From Liolophura sinensis (taxonomy: Eukaryota > Mollusca > Polyplacophora > Chitonida > Chitonidae): a stretch of DNA of 64,000 bases. The stretch covers positions 27,941,265 through 28,005,264 of the forward strand of contig NC_088303.1 in the NCBI RefSeq assembly GCF_032854445.1, in the 5' to 3' direction. The position numbers and the translations under genes were made by a program. Below, piece after piece: positions 31,745 to 46,200 of the stretch (position 1 is the stretch's first letter; each line of letters starts with the position of its first letter). The notes below the pieces were generated by a model. That model was not told the origin of the DNA, searched no databases, and was given only the letters and a program-made list of their open reading frames with translations.

Positions 31745-31990
31745 ACTGTTTGTTCATCATCATGTGACTGAAAAATTGATTAGTACCACGTTAAACCCCA
31801 AGCATTCATTCACTCCATTGTTCAGTCGTCATCATATGACTGAAAAATTGTTAAGTATGACAAACCCCAAGCATTCAGGCATTTGTTCCACTGTCCACAC
31901 CACTTTGTTTGTGGCTTACTTGTTAGAACACCCACCCCCCTATAAGTCGGGAGACCTGGAATCAAACCTGGGTTGGGTCAAACAAGACTT
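31745..31990 (+). mobile_element. SINE family C tails and tRNA-like fragment
   Basis: Two copies of ATGACTGAAAAATTG followed by a TTAAACCCCAAGCATTCA-type end (31764-31880). A tRNA-like stretch follows, GGAATCAAACCTGGG, near 31955. The same CCCCAAGCACTC end is seen near 63530. Confidence 0.55.
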
Positions 31991-33984
31991 TAAAAATTGT
32001 TTACTAGTACTTGTTGCTGCCTCATCAATCTGCTCTCAGCATGGAGAGGTTAGATCATGGAAACAGGTGTCAGTATAATGTGACTGGGTGGGGTCGGCCA
32101 GGTGTCAACATAATGTAGCTTGGTGGGGTGTCATATCTGGTGTGTTTTACGGTTTCAGTTAAGCCATTTGCCACATTTCCATTCATTTTGTTGAACATTT
32201 TTACAAAAAAACAATGTTAGACTATAAAGAACACAATAAAAACTACTATAATTCTGTGGAAATGGAACGAAACTTGACCTGTGACTTGTTCTGGTGAAGC
32301 TATGTACAAAGTTTCAATTCAAAATGAACCAGATAAAAAAAAATAATATGCCTCGAAAACTGTTACATGATGGACTGGCAGGCTTGACTGACCATGTGTA
32401 AACCTGTAGTCCCTTCTGCACCTCTGCAGGTCTAACAAGGAGTTATAAACCCAAACTCAGCTAACTCACAAAAAGAAGAAAAACTCATCCAAGTCCATTA
32501 TGTGTAACACATTTATTAAGGAATGTGTGTACGAGCACTGTAAGATGTACTATAAGATTGTAAAGGTGCATATCCTGTATGAAAACATGCACCCTGACCT
32601 ACATGTTGGCTGGCTTTCACAAAAGTTTGTGAATTGAATTTCTCTTACCTTTTTTTTTTCATAAATGACAGACTGGCTTGCAATACCATATAGCAATGTT
32701 TCTTTATGATTTAAAAGTTAAGAAAAAATTACTTTACCAATATTTGTGAAAGTTCGCAAGAAAAGATTAATGGTACTTCAAACCCATAAACCGTTAACTT
32801 TGTAAGCAAATGGCTGCTGGTTGCAGATGACCAACTATACAGTCTAAATGTTCATGCCTCTAAGTTTATTTTCTTACAATAAAATACTGATTGACTTTAT
32901 ATCATCTTGGGGAGTCATGAAAAATATAGTTGTTGGTCAAGAGTACTTGAAAGAATGGGTGCTTCGTTAAGTACAGTCAATTTTTTCACTGGAGATTACC
33001 GACAATACAGAGTAAATTTTCCTCCTTGTAAGTATTCACTGACCCTGAGTTATGGCAGGTCATAAAAAATATTAAAAGTACCGGGTAAGTCCTGCCATAT
33101 AAAAGCAGCAGGCCATTACATGTAGTTCTTACATCTGTATGGCCAGATTTTGTAATGTGGGTTCAAATATAAACACCTTTTACTACCATTTACCCAAAAA
33201 CTTGTTTTTTTCCTATAATTTAATTTTAATAATTTGGTTAAAAATCTTACTATGGGAAATAGTCTATCAGAAGCAGTTTTGGATGCTGATTCCGAATATG
33301 CAATTTCTGCAAAACTGAAAGAGACTTCCTCAAAACAGGAAATGATTATTTCTCCTTAACAAATGAAGGTAGACACATTATTTTAAGGCATAACAACATC
33401 TCAAGGCAAGATGACTAATTTTACATAACAGGAAGCGACGTCTGCAGACCGGAAGAAGGACATACCAAAAAGAAATCTCACTTTTTTGCATTTTTCAAAA
33501 TTTTTGCAAACTAAAACAAAAAATTTGAATTTAAAGTTTCTAAACATGTTACCTGACATAATTTGACATCCTGATAACCAATCTGATCTTATTTAACATT
33601 CCCTGCTATGTATACTGTTGTTGCAAATTGCGAAAAACGCAATTACCCCCATATTTGCATAAGTGACAGGAAACTGTTGCAGTTGTAAAGATAAAAATGG
33701 TTGAGTGACAATGGCTACATATGTACTGTATGTAATGCTGAAAATCGTTCACCTGTGTTAAATAACTCAGGAGTCCTTCAAAAATTGTCCGAAGGCTGAA
33801 CTACTACATTTGGCACATGTACATGTAGTACAGTGTACATATCAATATATTGATGGCCAGGAAGAATGTACATTTCTGATAATAAGTTGTCTACATCCGC
33901 AGTGCATAAAGACACCATTTAAGTACCCGGAAGTGATGACATGTGGGCCGGAAATACCGATTTGAAACTTGCTGCTTAAGTAGC

Positions 33985-33990
33985 TTTATT
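33985..33990 (-). terminator. Candidate PMT polyadenylation signal
   Basis: TTTATT on the plus strand reads AATAAA on the PMT strand, about 250 bases past the PMT stop codon. Confidence 0.35.
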
Positions 33991-34238
33991 TTGGATTGGT
34001 TTTGGACTTGGAAAGAAGGCCATTGGTGTACACAAATACAAAGGAAACAAATGGGGTGGATATAACAAAAAAACATAGGCCTGATAATTTTTTAAATGCG
34101 CCAAAAATGCGATTAAAATAAATAATACAAGTTAAAAATACTTTTGTAGCAATAATAATAAAAGACAGACACGAATAAAATCAAACAATGGTTTGGCAAT
34201 GCATTATGTATAAATTGCACCTGTTAATACCAGGTAAA

Positions 34239-37200
34239 TCACTGGGGCTGTGAGGAGTCTGGCTTTTCCCCATAAAATAATGCCCATCTCTGGTCCCCCA
34301 TACCACAGCGACGTAGCTTGTCTTTCCATCCATTCACAATTGTGTTGTACCCATCCTCTGTGAACTCCTGCACAAACACAACATGGACAAACCATTTATC
34401 TTTTGGATAGCTGTTTAATGCCATGATAAGGAATTATGACAAAACAATTACGGAAGGTTTTATACAAAAAGGGTTTGTTTATAGGGTTCCACTGTAATTG
34501 TTCATGTAATTGTGTAATTAGTAGCAATTAGCTAGAAGTCACTTGTCTAGAATGGCTCAAAATGATTTAAAGATTTTTTTTACACCACAGCTAGGACACA
34601 CAATACCATCATGCATAAAGATACAGCAATGTTTATAAAATGCTGCAATCTGGTATCAGCATACATGTATAACAGATTTAAACTGGTTACGTTGAAACCA
34701 GTGACATCTAAATTTATTACAAAACCGTCTCTGATGTTTATCTTGTAACTCACAGCTATGAATTCTTCCTTGTTTTTTTCTGTTTGACAGAGTTCCCCTT
34801 TCAAAACCTCCACAAACTGCTCAGTTCGGTCTTCAGTTCGAACAGCAGTGAAACCAGCAGAATTTAACAACTGACAAAACACAAGAAAACATTGTTGTAA
34901 TTGAAAAAAAATATCTAAATTCTTGATAAAAGCAGCAAATATTTTGTCTCCCAAAATGTAAACGACTTACCTCATTATGTACACAGACACATAAGCTGGA
35001 TAGTAAACAGGTAGGTACAATTTTACATATAAATTCCCATTCAACTGACATGTGTTTACTGGACAGCATGTGTTTAACTGATGGCATGTGTTTACTGGAC
35101 AGTATGTATTTAGTCTTACACTGGCGAGTGCAAAAAAACATTTTATTACACGTTTTGACTTATTTATTTGATTGTTGTATATTGACATACACAAGGGTTT
35201 CTGACATAATGACTGTATAATGTTGTATGATTGGAATAAACTGACGTTTGACAAGTTTATACTGGCCAACATTCTTACATGTCACATACTCCTCACACTG
35301 GTGAAAAACCACCAATCTTCATACAGTGAACTTCATGTAAGGCTACATACGACAGTGCTGTCCAATGTTTCTTGCCACCAAGGTCAATAACGGAATCAAG
35401 AGAATCTACAAAATTCCTTCTCTCAAATGGCCTAAGCAGTGATCTACATGTAGGGATTTAACTCAGTTAAAAATGCAGCTGCTAACAGCAAACTGCAAAA
35501 GTTACACCGCTCCTAGTTTTGTTTTCATGCATTAAAAGGAATCTAACCCTAAATACCAGAAGTGTTACCAGAAGTAAGCCTAATTCGTGCCATTGGTACC
35601 ATGGAATCCACAAGCATACTTAACATCACAGTAGCAAGTACTGACCTGTCCATACTGCTGAGGGCTGACCACAAAGTAGCCACGCTGTCTGACATAGGCC
35701 TTGTATTCCTCAGATAGTTCCCCATCCTTACAGCAATAGTCCGAGATCATGACCTTGCCACCAGGTTTCAGCCAGCTCTGTACATAAACATCGGCATATT
35801 TAATTATGCTGTGCTACATATAAGGGGCGTACAGGCGTAAATACGCTTAAAAACTTAGCTGACACACAACAGAGTGTTCTGTATACACCCGGAGATTTGT
35901 GTGTATGCCTAAGTTCCCAAAAGCTAGCATATATGTGAGATATGAAGCAGACAGCCACGCTAAAATCAAAAGTAAATGTCCACATCCAACCATATGCTCA
36001 ACGTTCTCCATCATGTGTTAGTTTTCAGATACTCGTGGCTACAGCAAAAGCTCCTGTGCCACCACCAACAGCCGTGGAGAAAGCCTACCATGATATCTGT
36101 CGTCATGACGAAGATGGAGTAACTTGTAGATTCAGAGGAAGCTTAACCGGAAGGTGCTTCCTGAGATGGTAGCATTGCCGAGGATTTAATGACCATGTGG
36201 AGCCGATTTCAGCAAACTAACTTCTTCAACTCGGGTCACACTCTGTCTGGATGACGATAGTTATGGGGCCAGACGAGCTGACACACGTCACAGAGGCATC
36301 CGACGATTGAGAGGAAACAACGGTTGAGTGTAAAACACTGCTCAAAGATCGGAGTTGTTCTTCAGATGGCCTCTAGCTGTATGCAAGTCCTCAGTTTTGA
36401 CTTGTTACGCTGGCCAGATACAGACATTATCCCATGTATTCCAACACGAGCGTGGTTCAGAACACTGACTGCAGAGAGGCGGAGACAGTGGTTTGTGTAC
36501 CACGGAATGAGTCCTGTATCACAGGAGATGTCTGCCATCATCAAGCACAAGCTGTTCACTCCCATCATCTGCAAGTAATACCAGCAATCCGCTGCTTTTG
36601 GAGGGGTTACTAGTAAGAGGACATTGAAAGAACGCATCGTTGTCCATGCTGCGCTTATCCATACATAGTACCTAGCTGCTTGTTGTTTGATGCCACCTCT
36701 TTATATCTCAAACACAGGATAAATGCCCCTATTGGCCACATGAAGTTGACAATGGTAAATATTTCACCTTTAAACTTAACTGCCTCACCAATTATATGTA
36801 AATTAAATTTGCATTTGTCCTCAGAAAATGTGAACTGTCAGATTTTGAAGATATCAGACCTTCTGACAACACAACCCAGCCTCCCTATTTTATTAGTGAA
36901 ATGGAACCATCTCGGCGTCCATGATGAGGATGGCAACTGTTTTGCCATTGCTTTTAGTATTCAAGTCTTTGGAGGTAAGTTAGAATTATCAGTCATGGTC
37001 GATAGTCTGTTTCATAGTTCATACATACTAGTAGTATTAGGTCCTATTCACCATTTTTTTTACCACTTACATTGTAATATAAAAATATAAAATCCAAAGA
37101 ACATGCAAAAAGAAAATGGGATAATCTGGCCTGAAGAAAGTTCAGAGCTTGTGAAAGTTAATAGAAAATTTAAAAAGTTAACCAACGCACAGACTATGGT

Positions 37201-40200
37201 GAAAGATGTTCCTCCTTGAACCACATGGTAAGGGATTAATACTTTTGTTTTGATGTTCTGTCTAACAATTCAACCTCGCAAATTCCAAATAAGGAATTGA
37301 AATGAATTGTAAACATGAACAAAAAGATGAAAGAGTTGTTACAGTGCACTCACATAAAACTTGCTGAACAGGGCTGGCTTGTCCTGGATATGAAGGATGG
37401 TGTCTCGACTGTAGATAACATCAAAACTATCACAGGGGTACTGCCTCTTTGTTACATCTGCCACTTCAAACTTCACCTGCGACTAAATAAGACGAATTCT
37501 GATGTTAATATGAGCAAATCAATCAAAAGGTTACATTTAAATGAAACACACTTGGTACTATGGAGTTGAATGTTTGATGTTTCATACTGGTCATCTTGTC
37601 AACTAGTATGAGGAGTACTGCAGCTGTTATGCATGTCAACAGGTATGGGGAGCACTGCAGCTGTGATGCATGTCAACAGGTGTGGGGAGCATTGCAGTTG
37701 TTACGTATGTCAACAGGTATGGGGAGCACTGCAGCTGTTATGCTTGTCACCATGTATAGGTAGCATTGCAGCTGTTACGCATGTCAACAGGTATGGGGAG
37801 CACTGCAGCTGTTATACTTGTCACCATGTATGGGTAGCACTGCACCTGTTACGCATGTCAACAGGTATGGGGAGCACTGCACCTGTTATGCTTGTCACCA
37901 TGTATGGGTAGCATTGCAGCTGTTACGCATGTCAACAGGTATGGGGAGCACTGCACCTGTTATGCTTGTCACCATGTATAGGTAGCATTGCAGCTGTTAC
38001 GCATGTCAACAGGTATGGGGAGCACTGCACCTGTTATGCTTGTCACCATGTATGGGGAGCATTGCAGCTGTGACGCATGTCAACAGGTATGGGGAGCACT
38101 GCACCTGTTATGCTTGTCACCATGTATAGGTAGCATTGCAGCTGTTACGCATGTCAACAGGTATGGGTAGCACTGCACCTGTTATGCTTGTCACCATGTA
38201 TGGGTAGCATTGCAGCTGTTACGCATGTCAACAGGTATGGGTAGCACTGCACCTGTTATGCTTGTCACCATGTATAGGTAGCATTGCAGCTGTTACGCAT
38301 GTCAACAGGTATGGGGAGCACTGCACCTGTTATGCTTGTCACCATGTATGGGGAGCACTGCAGCTGTGATGCATGTCAACAGGTATGGGGAGCACTGCAC
38401 CTGTTATGCTTGTCACCATGTATAGGTAGCATTGCAGCTGTTACGCATGTCAACAGATATGGGGAGCACTGCACCTGTTATGCTTGTCACCATGTATGGG
38501 TAGCATTGCAGCTGTTACGCATGTCAACAGGTATGGGTAGCACTGCACCTGTTATGCTTGTCACCATGTATAGGTAGCATTGCAGCTGTTACGCATGTCA
38601 ACAGGTATGGGGAGCACTGCACCTGTTATGCTTGTCACCATGTATGGGGAGCACTGCAGCTGTGATGCATGTCAACAGGTATGGGGAGCACTGCACCTGT
38701 TATGCTCGTCAACAGGCATGGGAAGCACTATTCCTGTTACTCTCGTCAACAGGTATACACTGTAGGAGCACTTTAGCTGTTATGTTTATCAGCCAGTCAA
38801 ACATGGCATTTTCATTTTTTATATACCTGGTAAATATGAGTGACATTTCATTCAGGTACATCCAATTTTTGTTATTGTTTTGATATTTCACACCCAAACA
38901 TCATGACACCAAAAAATCCCACATCTCTGCAGGATGATGTCACAATACAAGTTTAGTCAACTTAAAACATTCCTACGTCAGGCAACAAGACATAATCTCT
39001 AACACGACGTCATGCACGACGTCAAACAGTATACACACGTGAAGGGCTACACCTAGAAACATTGCTTAAACTTGTTCAACTGCACAAACTCACGAGAAAA
39101 CACAAATAAAAAAATAGAACACTGCACAGTGAAGGTTGAGTAAAAAATGAAATGTTGTTAGTTCTGCAGATTATCTGAAAAGATGCTGATTGTCATGATT
39201 AACACCACATATACAAAGAAAGCATCTACTGCCCTGACCCACCTTATCCCCTGCCATCTGCTCCACTCTCTCTAGGGCTATGCTGATCATGTTTGAACTC
39301 AAGTCCACACCCAAGACATTCACTCCATACTCCTGAAACATAAGTGATCTCGTCTAAAAACAATCAAGATATACCCGGAGAGTGTGAATGAGTGAGTGCT
39401 TGGGGTTTAACGTTGTACTTGACGATTTTTCAGTTATATGACAACGAAGGAGTCCTTAGAGTGCATGTAATGTGCCTCCTTATTGCAGGACAGATTTCCA
39501 CCGCTCTTTTATCTAGTGCTGCTTCATTGAGACGACTTACCGAAGGCAATTAAGCCGCGCCACCAGAGCCATTATGCTGATACGGGTCAACCAGTCGTTG
39601 CCTTATCCCTTTAATGCTTGATGCCACGTGAGGAAGCTACACCTTCCTCTTTCAGGTCTTAAGTATGACCCGACCCAGAATTGACCCTGGATCTACCGCC
39701 TCCTGAACCCGACTGTGCTATCATTATAGTCTACATCCATGGACCATGTTTAGAGTCTGCATACTAGTGCCATATTAGTCTACACACGTTGACTCAGTTC
39801 CGAGTCTACATACTACTGTCAATTTCTTTTCTAGAGTCGCCTATATTCAGCTGTCTGTAAAATCAGTCATACTCGTTACCAAAATTGCCTTCAGTCAGTT
39901 ACAAGTAACAATCCAAGCTTTACACATGGGTATGTTGGAAGTCTGTATTACTGCAAGGAAAGTGAAGTTAGAACACTTTTTCTAATTCGTAAGTCCATAA
40001 GCCTGGTTTCAATGATTAGAACCCATTGCATCGGGCAATGTCATCATTACTCAAAAAACAATGGCATGCTGCATATCTCACATGTCATGCTGCCCTCAAC
40101 TCAGACTGTGCGGAAGTTACCGATGGGCAAAATTTTAGATCATTTACCGCAAGTTAAAATTTTTCTACAACCAACAAACCTAACCTTGAGACCAATGGCT

Positions 40201-43200
40201 TGTTGCGCGGTAACAAACAACATTTTAATGACGGTCAAGATGGACTAGTGGGTGTATAATCACCCTTCTCTCAGTCCATGCCCGGGGAGTCTACCCCATG
40301 TGGCAAGGGTCATCATGCAGACCAACACTGGGGATTACTGACCAGAGCTGACCACTCTTCCCTATCATCCTTCCCCCAACTCAAATCGGCTAAACTTTAC
40401 GGCCAGGAATTTTCGGCTAAACCGTACCTGATATATGGTACACACCTGAGATCTGTTTACAATACACACCTTGGCCATGTAAAAGGCTGAGCCCCCAATG
40501 CCAGCACCAACATCTAACACTTTCTGTCCCTTCTTCAGATCCAGCATACTCACAAACTCCTGATGAAAAAGGACACAATCTATTAATGTATACACTTACA
40601 AGTCAATTGCAGAAGTGATTGTGACACACATACATGTAATCCCATCAGTCCTATTTATGTTCTTTATCAAGACTTTAACTTGGACGACGGGTATTTAAAT
40701 ATACACAAAATATTCTAACAAACATAAAAGTCCAGAATAGCATTTACCTGTGTTGTTTTCAGTCCACCAGTACTGACAAAATTCTGCCCAAAGACTTTCT
40801 CGTAACGTAAAATGCTTTCCTTAGAATACTGTCGACTGTCAAGAAATTGCTGGAATGTGTGGTAACCCTGGTAACGCTCTTTCCCTACCCTCACCTTCTG
40901 CAGTAACCACACAATCTGACTGTTGTTGTTTTTCAGCTGCAACACAAACGATGCACTGCAGGAATATTGTTAGACATTTTATAAGTTACACCATATGACT
41001 ACATGTATGTAGAAAATGATTTTGAACACAGCGAGACATTTTACATGTTGTACCATGCAACTATGTAGTAAATGACTTGGAATATAGTGAGACATTTTAC
41101 ATGTTATACCTTATGACTATGTAGTAAATAACTTGGAATATAGTGAGACATTTTACACGTTATACCTTATGACTATGTAGTAAATAACTGGGAATATACC
41201 GAGACATTTGCATGTCTGGGAATGACTGGACATTTTACACGTTATACCATAGGACTATGTAGTAAATGACTTGGAATATAGTGAGACATTTTACACGTTA
41301 TACCTTATGACTATATAGTAGACGATTTTCTGTGACTCACAATTTACACCAAACAATGTATAAAGAAATCTTAAAAATTTTATAATGATAAAAATGAGCT
41401 GTTACTTGACTAAATTCTGTTATGTTCTTTGCTTTGGATTCTTATGAATGAGTATGAACCAATTTAATTGAACCTAATTGAAGAACAAATTCTTCAACCT
41501 TTTCGCATGTTTGCAAGGAGTTTATTCAAGCACATCTGAAGGCATTATTCTGTGTAGGCTGGGAAAATTATACTTTTTGTTCTGAAGCTCTGAAACTGGT
41601 GAGCCCAACCAACGCAGTACTGTCTCTCAAATCAAATTAAAAATGTTGACAAATGGCACTGAAAATTGCCCTTTCATATGTGAACAGGTTGAGGAATTAA
41701 GGTTGTATGATACCCACCCTGATATACGCATCCACAGACTTGGAAAGAACCAACTCAAATATGTACACTCCCTGGTCGTCCTCTGTAGGCAAACTGACGG
41801 ATCTAAACAGCCTCTCATAATCTGCAGGAGCTCGGTACTTAGACGGGTTAAATGATCGCGTCAAATCACCTGACAGGAAGCAAACCAAGATTTCTCTGGG
41901 TTAATAACACAGAAATTCAACCAATTTGTATCAGAATTAAAACAGTTAGTGCCTAAATTATAAGAAATAAATATGTATTCCATACATTTGCACACGTGAG
42001 ATATAAATCTAAACGTGTTTTGTAAGCTGACTTATTATGACAAGAATTTCAACTTGTAACTGAGAAGTAGTGAAGTTTGAGCAAATTCCAGTTATTGCCA
42101 CATGACATCTCTGTTGAGGTTGTTACAGTTAGACACATTTTGCTTGCCTTGAAGAGCGCCAAGGTCATTGGGGTCATGGTGATGAAGCAGGAAGTGATGT
42201 CAGAAAACACAAATACTCTGTCTTTGCCTTTATTTCTAAGAATACTTCATACACATACATTCTCTCTATGTATTACTTATGCATGGTTCCAACTAACATC
42301 TGAAACAATATTATTGATGACTGCTGACTATCTACACGTAGTCCTGCATGAGGATATCCATTGTGAGGCTAAGTCTAAACAAGTCTACACGTGTGTTGCA
42401 CAGGCTTCATAGGTCAAGCTTGTTTTGAGGTGGCAGTGATGTGAAGTGAACGAAGAGAGCACCACATGCGCTGTGAGGTGTATGCATCATAACATAGCAC
42501 TGAAAGAGCTATGAAAGACACATGTACAGTGTCAATACAAATACGTTATTTTGTTATCTATTTATTTATTTGATTGGTGTTTTACGCTGCACTCAAGAAT
42601 ATTTCACTTATACAACAGCGGCCAGCATTATGGTGGGAGGTAACTGGGCAGAGCCCGGGGGAGACCCACGACCATTCACAGTCCCACTTACCGCCGGAGA
42701 GGAAGCCAGCATGAGCTAGACTTGAACTCACAACAACCATATTTGTGAGAGGCACCAGGGTCATAAAACATTCTGCACAACCTGTCAAAAATCTGTCATT
42801 GCTAATAACTGGCCAACTTAATCCCAAATAATGATCTTGTCATTTTTGTAAATTCTGCTCCTTTCTGCGCAGGTACTTCAATTAAGGAATTAAAATCTCT
42901 CTCACACTGTCTGGATGCGTAGCAATCTCATTAAATGTCAAAATCATGACATATAACAATAAATTTCCTTTGCACATGCAAAGAAGAAGAGTCACATGAC
43001 TTTAACACTTATGAATGACTTTAAGAACTGATGTAATAATGAAAACAAGATGCACCTGATTGCCTAAAGCAAGATTCACGAGCAAAACAGTATCCTCCTT
43101 CTCGTAACCATGACAACTGACTGGCAACCAGGGCTTTCACTTCATCATCACTGAGGTACATCATCAACCAGTTGGAGAAGACAAGGTCAGCGCTGGATAA

Positions 43201-46200
43201 TGTAGGAAACTTTAGGATAATAGAGAGATATTTAGCGAATTGTTTTCTTCCAAGGTCATTAAAAATAACTATAAATACAGAAGACCACTACTGACAAAGT
43301 AAACTGATCAACCACAGTAGCTGATTACTGACACTGGTCATGCCCATCTGGTGAAAGTATGGCCACTTGACTGCTTAATTTACATCACAGCATTTATTCT
43401 ATGAACTGTTCCAGACAATGCTTTAAAAGAAAGACCAACAATTAATATAATCCTAGCTGTTTGACCATATAAACCATTCACATCCATTTTTTTCTAATGA
43501 GGTTGGTTATGCTTTAAATAAACTTTTAATCTAGATTTCTCATGAGGACATGAGATACGCCATGATAGAGCTTCCAGAAACACAATTCCTCATCACTCAT
43601 GGTTCACTTTGTAAGGTTAAACGGCAAAACCAGGGCATTGCGTGATGTCAGCAGAAACAGCTGTGTTTCGGGTTATAGAAATAACTCACATCTAATTGGC
43701 TTTTGATTTTTTAAAATGTGCGCAGTTTTTCTTACTCTGAATTGTTAGATCGGTTATGCAACATCACAAAAAATAATAAAGAAATAAGCTTTATAAACTT
43801 TATGTGGGATACTTAATTGATGCATACATGCATTTAGCATAGTGTTTTCTTTTAAATACTTCATCATTTGTTTAATTACATGTCCTCTATATTGATCAAT
43901 TAAGCACCCACCTGACCAGTGGCAACTCCAACTTTGTAACATCCACACACTTGTAATTAATATTGCCATGGTGACAATTCAACTCCTTATTCTTCTTCAG
44001 GAAACCTTCCATGAAATCCACTGCGACAAGAGACTTGCATTTCTCAGCCAGAAGGCCAGTGTAACGCCTACAAAAAAAATCAAATATTCATATTAACAAA
44101 TGATGCTGATTTGTGTCCTTTTTTTTCACATTTTTTCCCCAAACACCAAATTTTGTGGCTTTAGCTAAGAGCATATCATGTCATCAGAATGGCAATACAT
44201 GTACCACCAATAAGGATTAGAACATACAGACTTGATCAGTTAGAAATGTCAACTGACAAATGTTACATTTCATAAGTAAGTTCTACGTACCATACCATAT
44301 ATCTTCTTACGGAAGTCATCTTTGAAGCAATTCTTGAAAAAAACTGATCAGTCAAATTTTTATCAGGATGATTAAAGTTTTGAATAATTTGAGACATCCA
44401 TTAGCAATGAGGATATACATGTATACACATGTGTCACTGACTCACCCTATGAAGCCTCCCAGAACCCTAGACTACAGCCATCGACCAGACAGGTTGTAAG
44501 TTCAAATCCAGCTAGGTTCTGCTGCAGCTTTAACTATAACAGCGGTTTTTCAAATATTATACCTGACAAGGTGCACTGTTCAATTCTCTCCAACCTTAAA
44601 CCTTTCTCTAGCCTTACTGGAGACTCAGATAAACAAATAACTAACCCTATTCCTGCACCAAGTTCGATAACATCCTTGTTGCTTAATGGAGGGAGATAAG
44701 ACATGATCTCATCGACCTCTGCCGTCACAAGGAGCTCTCCCTTGGAGTCTAACATCATCTCCTTAGCTGAGGACTCCTTGGAGTGCTCCTTCCAATACTC
44801 ACGCATCTCAGAGCGAACTTCTGAAAAAACAACAAAAAATTTACTGAACTGAAATCCAGAAATATTCACACATCACAGTTCTAAATAACTGACTACATGT
44901 AAAATGACCTAAAGTCAGAACTTGCTTTGTGGAATTAGCCCAGAACACCCTATTCACACAGTCAGTCCAAATTAATAAACCTCGTCACAATATTTACTTT
45001 TAGGTACTGTAAAATGCAATTTTGACACAAATGTCTGATGACAACATGGATGATTCTACAGTCCCAAAACAATCTACATGTATATAACCAAATATAAAAT
45101 TTTGTCTATATGTCAAAACTGGCTTTGCAGAATCAGACCCTAATAGTCTCTATGAGGTGCAATTTCCCTGGTTGCTGTTCACCAATCCGATTTTGGGTGA
45201 TATCAAGCACTACAGGTCAGCTTGCCTGAATCTGAAGGAGCACTGACCAGAGAGTCAGTTTTCCTTGGTGATCTCTAGTGGAAGAGACTAGCTGAACGGT
45301 GACAGCGTCGACCAAGCATGACCAAAAAAGTTGTGCTGTCCTCTTTTTTTATTTATTTATTTGATTGGTGTTTTATGCCGTAGGTTGCTGTCAGATCTTC
45401 CCACGTACGGCCGGAGAGGAAGCCAGCATGAGCTGGACTTGAACTCACAGCGACTGCATTGGTGAGAGACTCTTGGGTCATTACGCTGCGCTAGAGCGCT
45501 AAGAAACTGAGCCACGGAGGCCCCTCCTCTTTTTTAATACATGTAACCTCTAATTCCTAATTTATATTTAATGGGTTAATTCTTTTGAGTTATTTCTTTG
45601 TACATGTTTTAATCCCTTTACCTATAAAAGAATAAGATTTCCAAAGTGTCAAAGGTGAGTGACAAAGAAATATGATGTCAAAACAGCATATTATACCTAA
45701 AATTTCCTTCTACGACTAACTTAGTTACTCAGTTTACCTCATTATGAGAGACCTTAGAATGGTGTTTAGAAGTTTGTTTGGAGGGTATATGATATCCTAC
45801 AGGAAAAATGTAAGTGTCAGTGGCAAAAATACTATTTAATGGCCTTCATTTGATTTTAAAAATCAATTTTTAGGACAAATTTACTCATTATTACCTCAGT
45901 AATTTATTTATTATTTAATTAATGTTTAAATGCTGTACTCCAAAAATTATTTTTCACCTATCAGGCTTTATGGTTGGAGCTAACCTGTAGTTTCTGCAGT
46001 AAAAACCACCATCCTTAGCCAAGAACTGACAAATCACAAAACATCACAAAAAGGTATTAATGTGTTTACAAAAAGCGCATTTTTACAGGCCAAACTCATT
46101 AGGTGAAGTATGGTAAACATGTATCCACTAAAAATTAACACTGACAGAACATGCAGACCATGTTCACATTTAGCAGATGCACCAACAGACAAAAATGCCA

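Larger units (their letters stand above)
26868..34238. other. Convergent intergenic region between GCSH and PMT
   Basis: No host coding exon could be supported. It holds a G-run (about 27104), a 122-bp triplication (27996-28362), a decayed tRNA-like SINE head on the minus strand (about 28545-28612, with GGTTCAAATCC), the 156-bp array (30300-31690) and SINE C tails (31745-31990). The region from 32000 to 34200 shows nothing recognisable except a candidate PMT poly(A) signal. Confidence 0.6.

Noticed and set aside
37633-38765. Repeated ~60-97-residue open frames
   Set aside because: Shadows of the 37/74/296-bp satellite.
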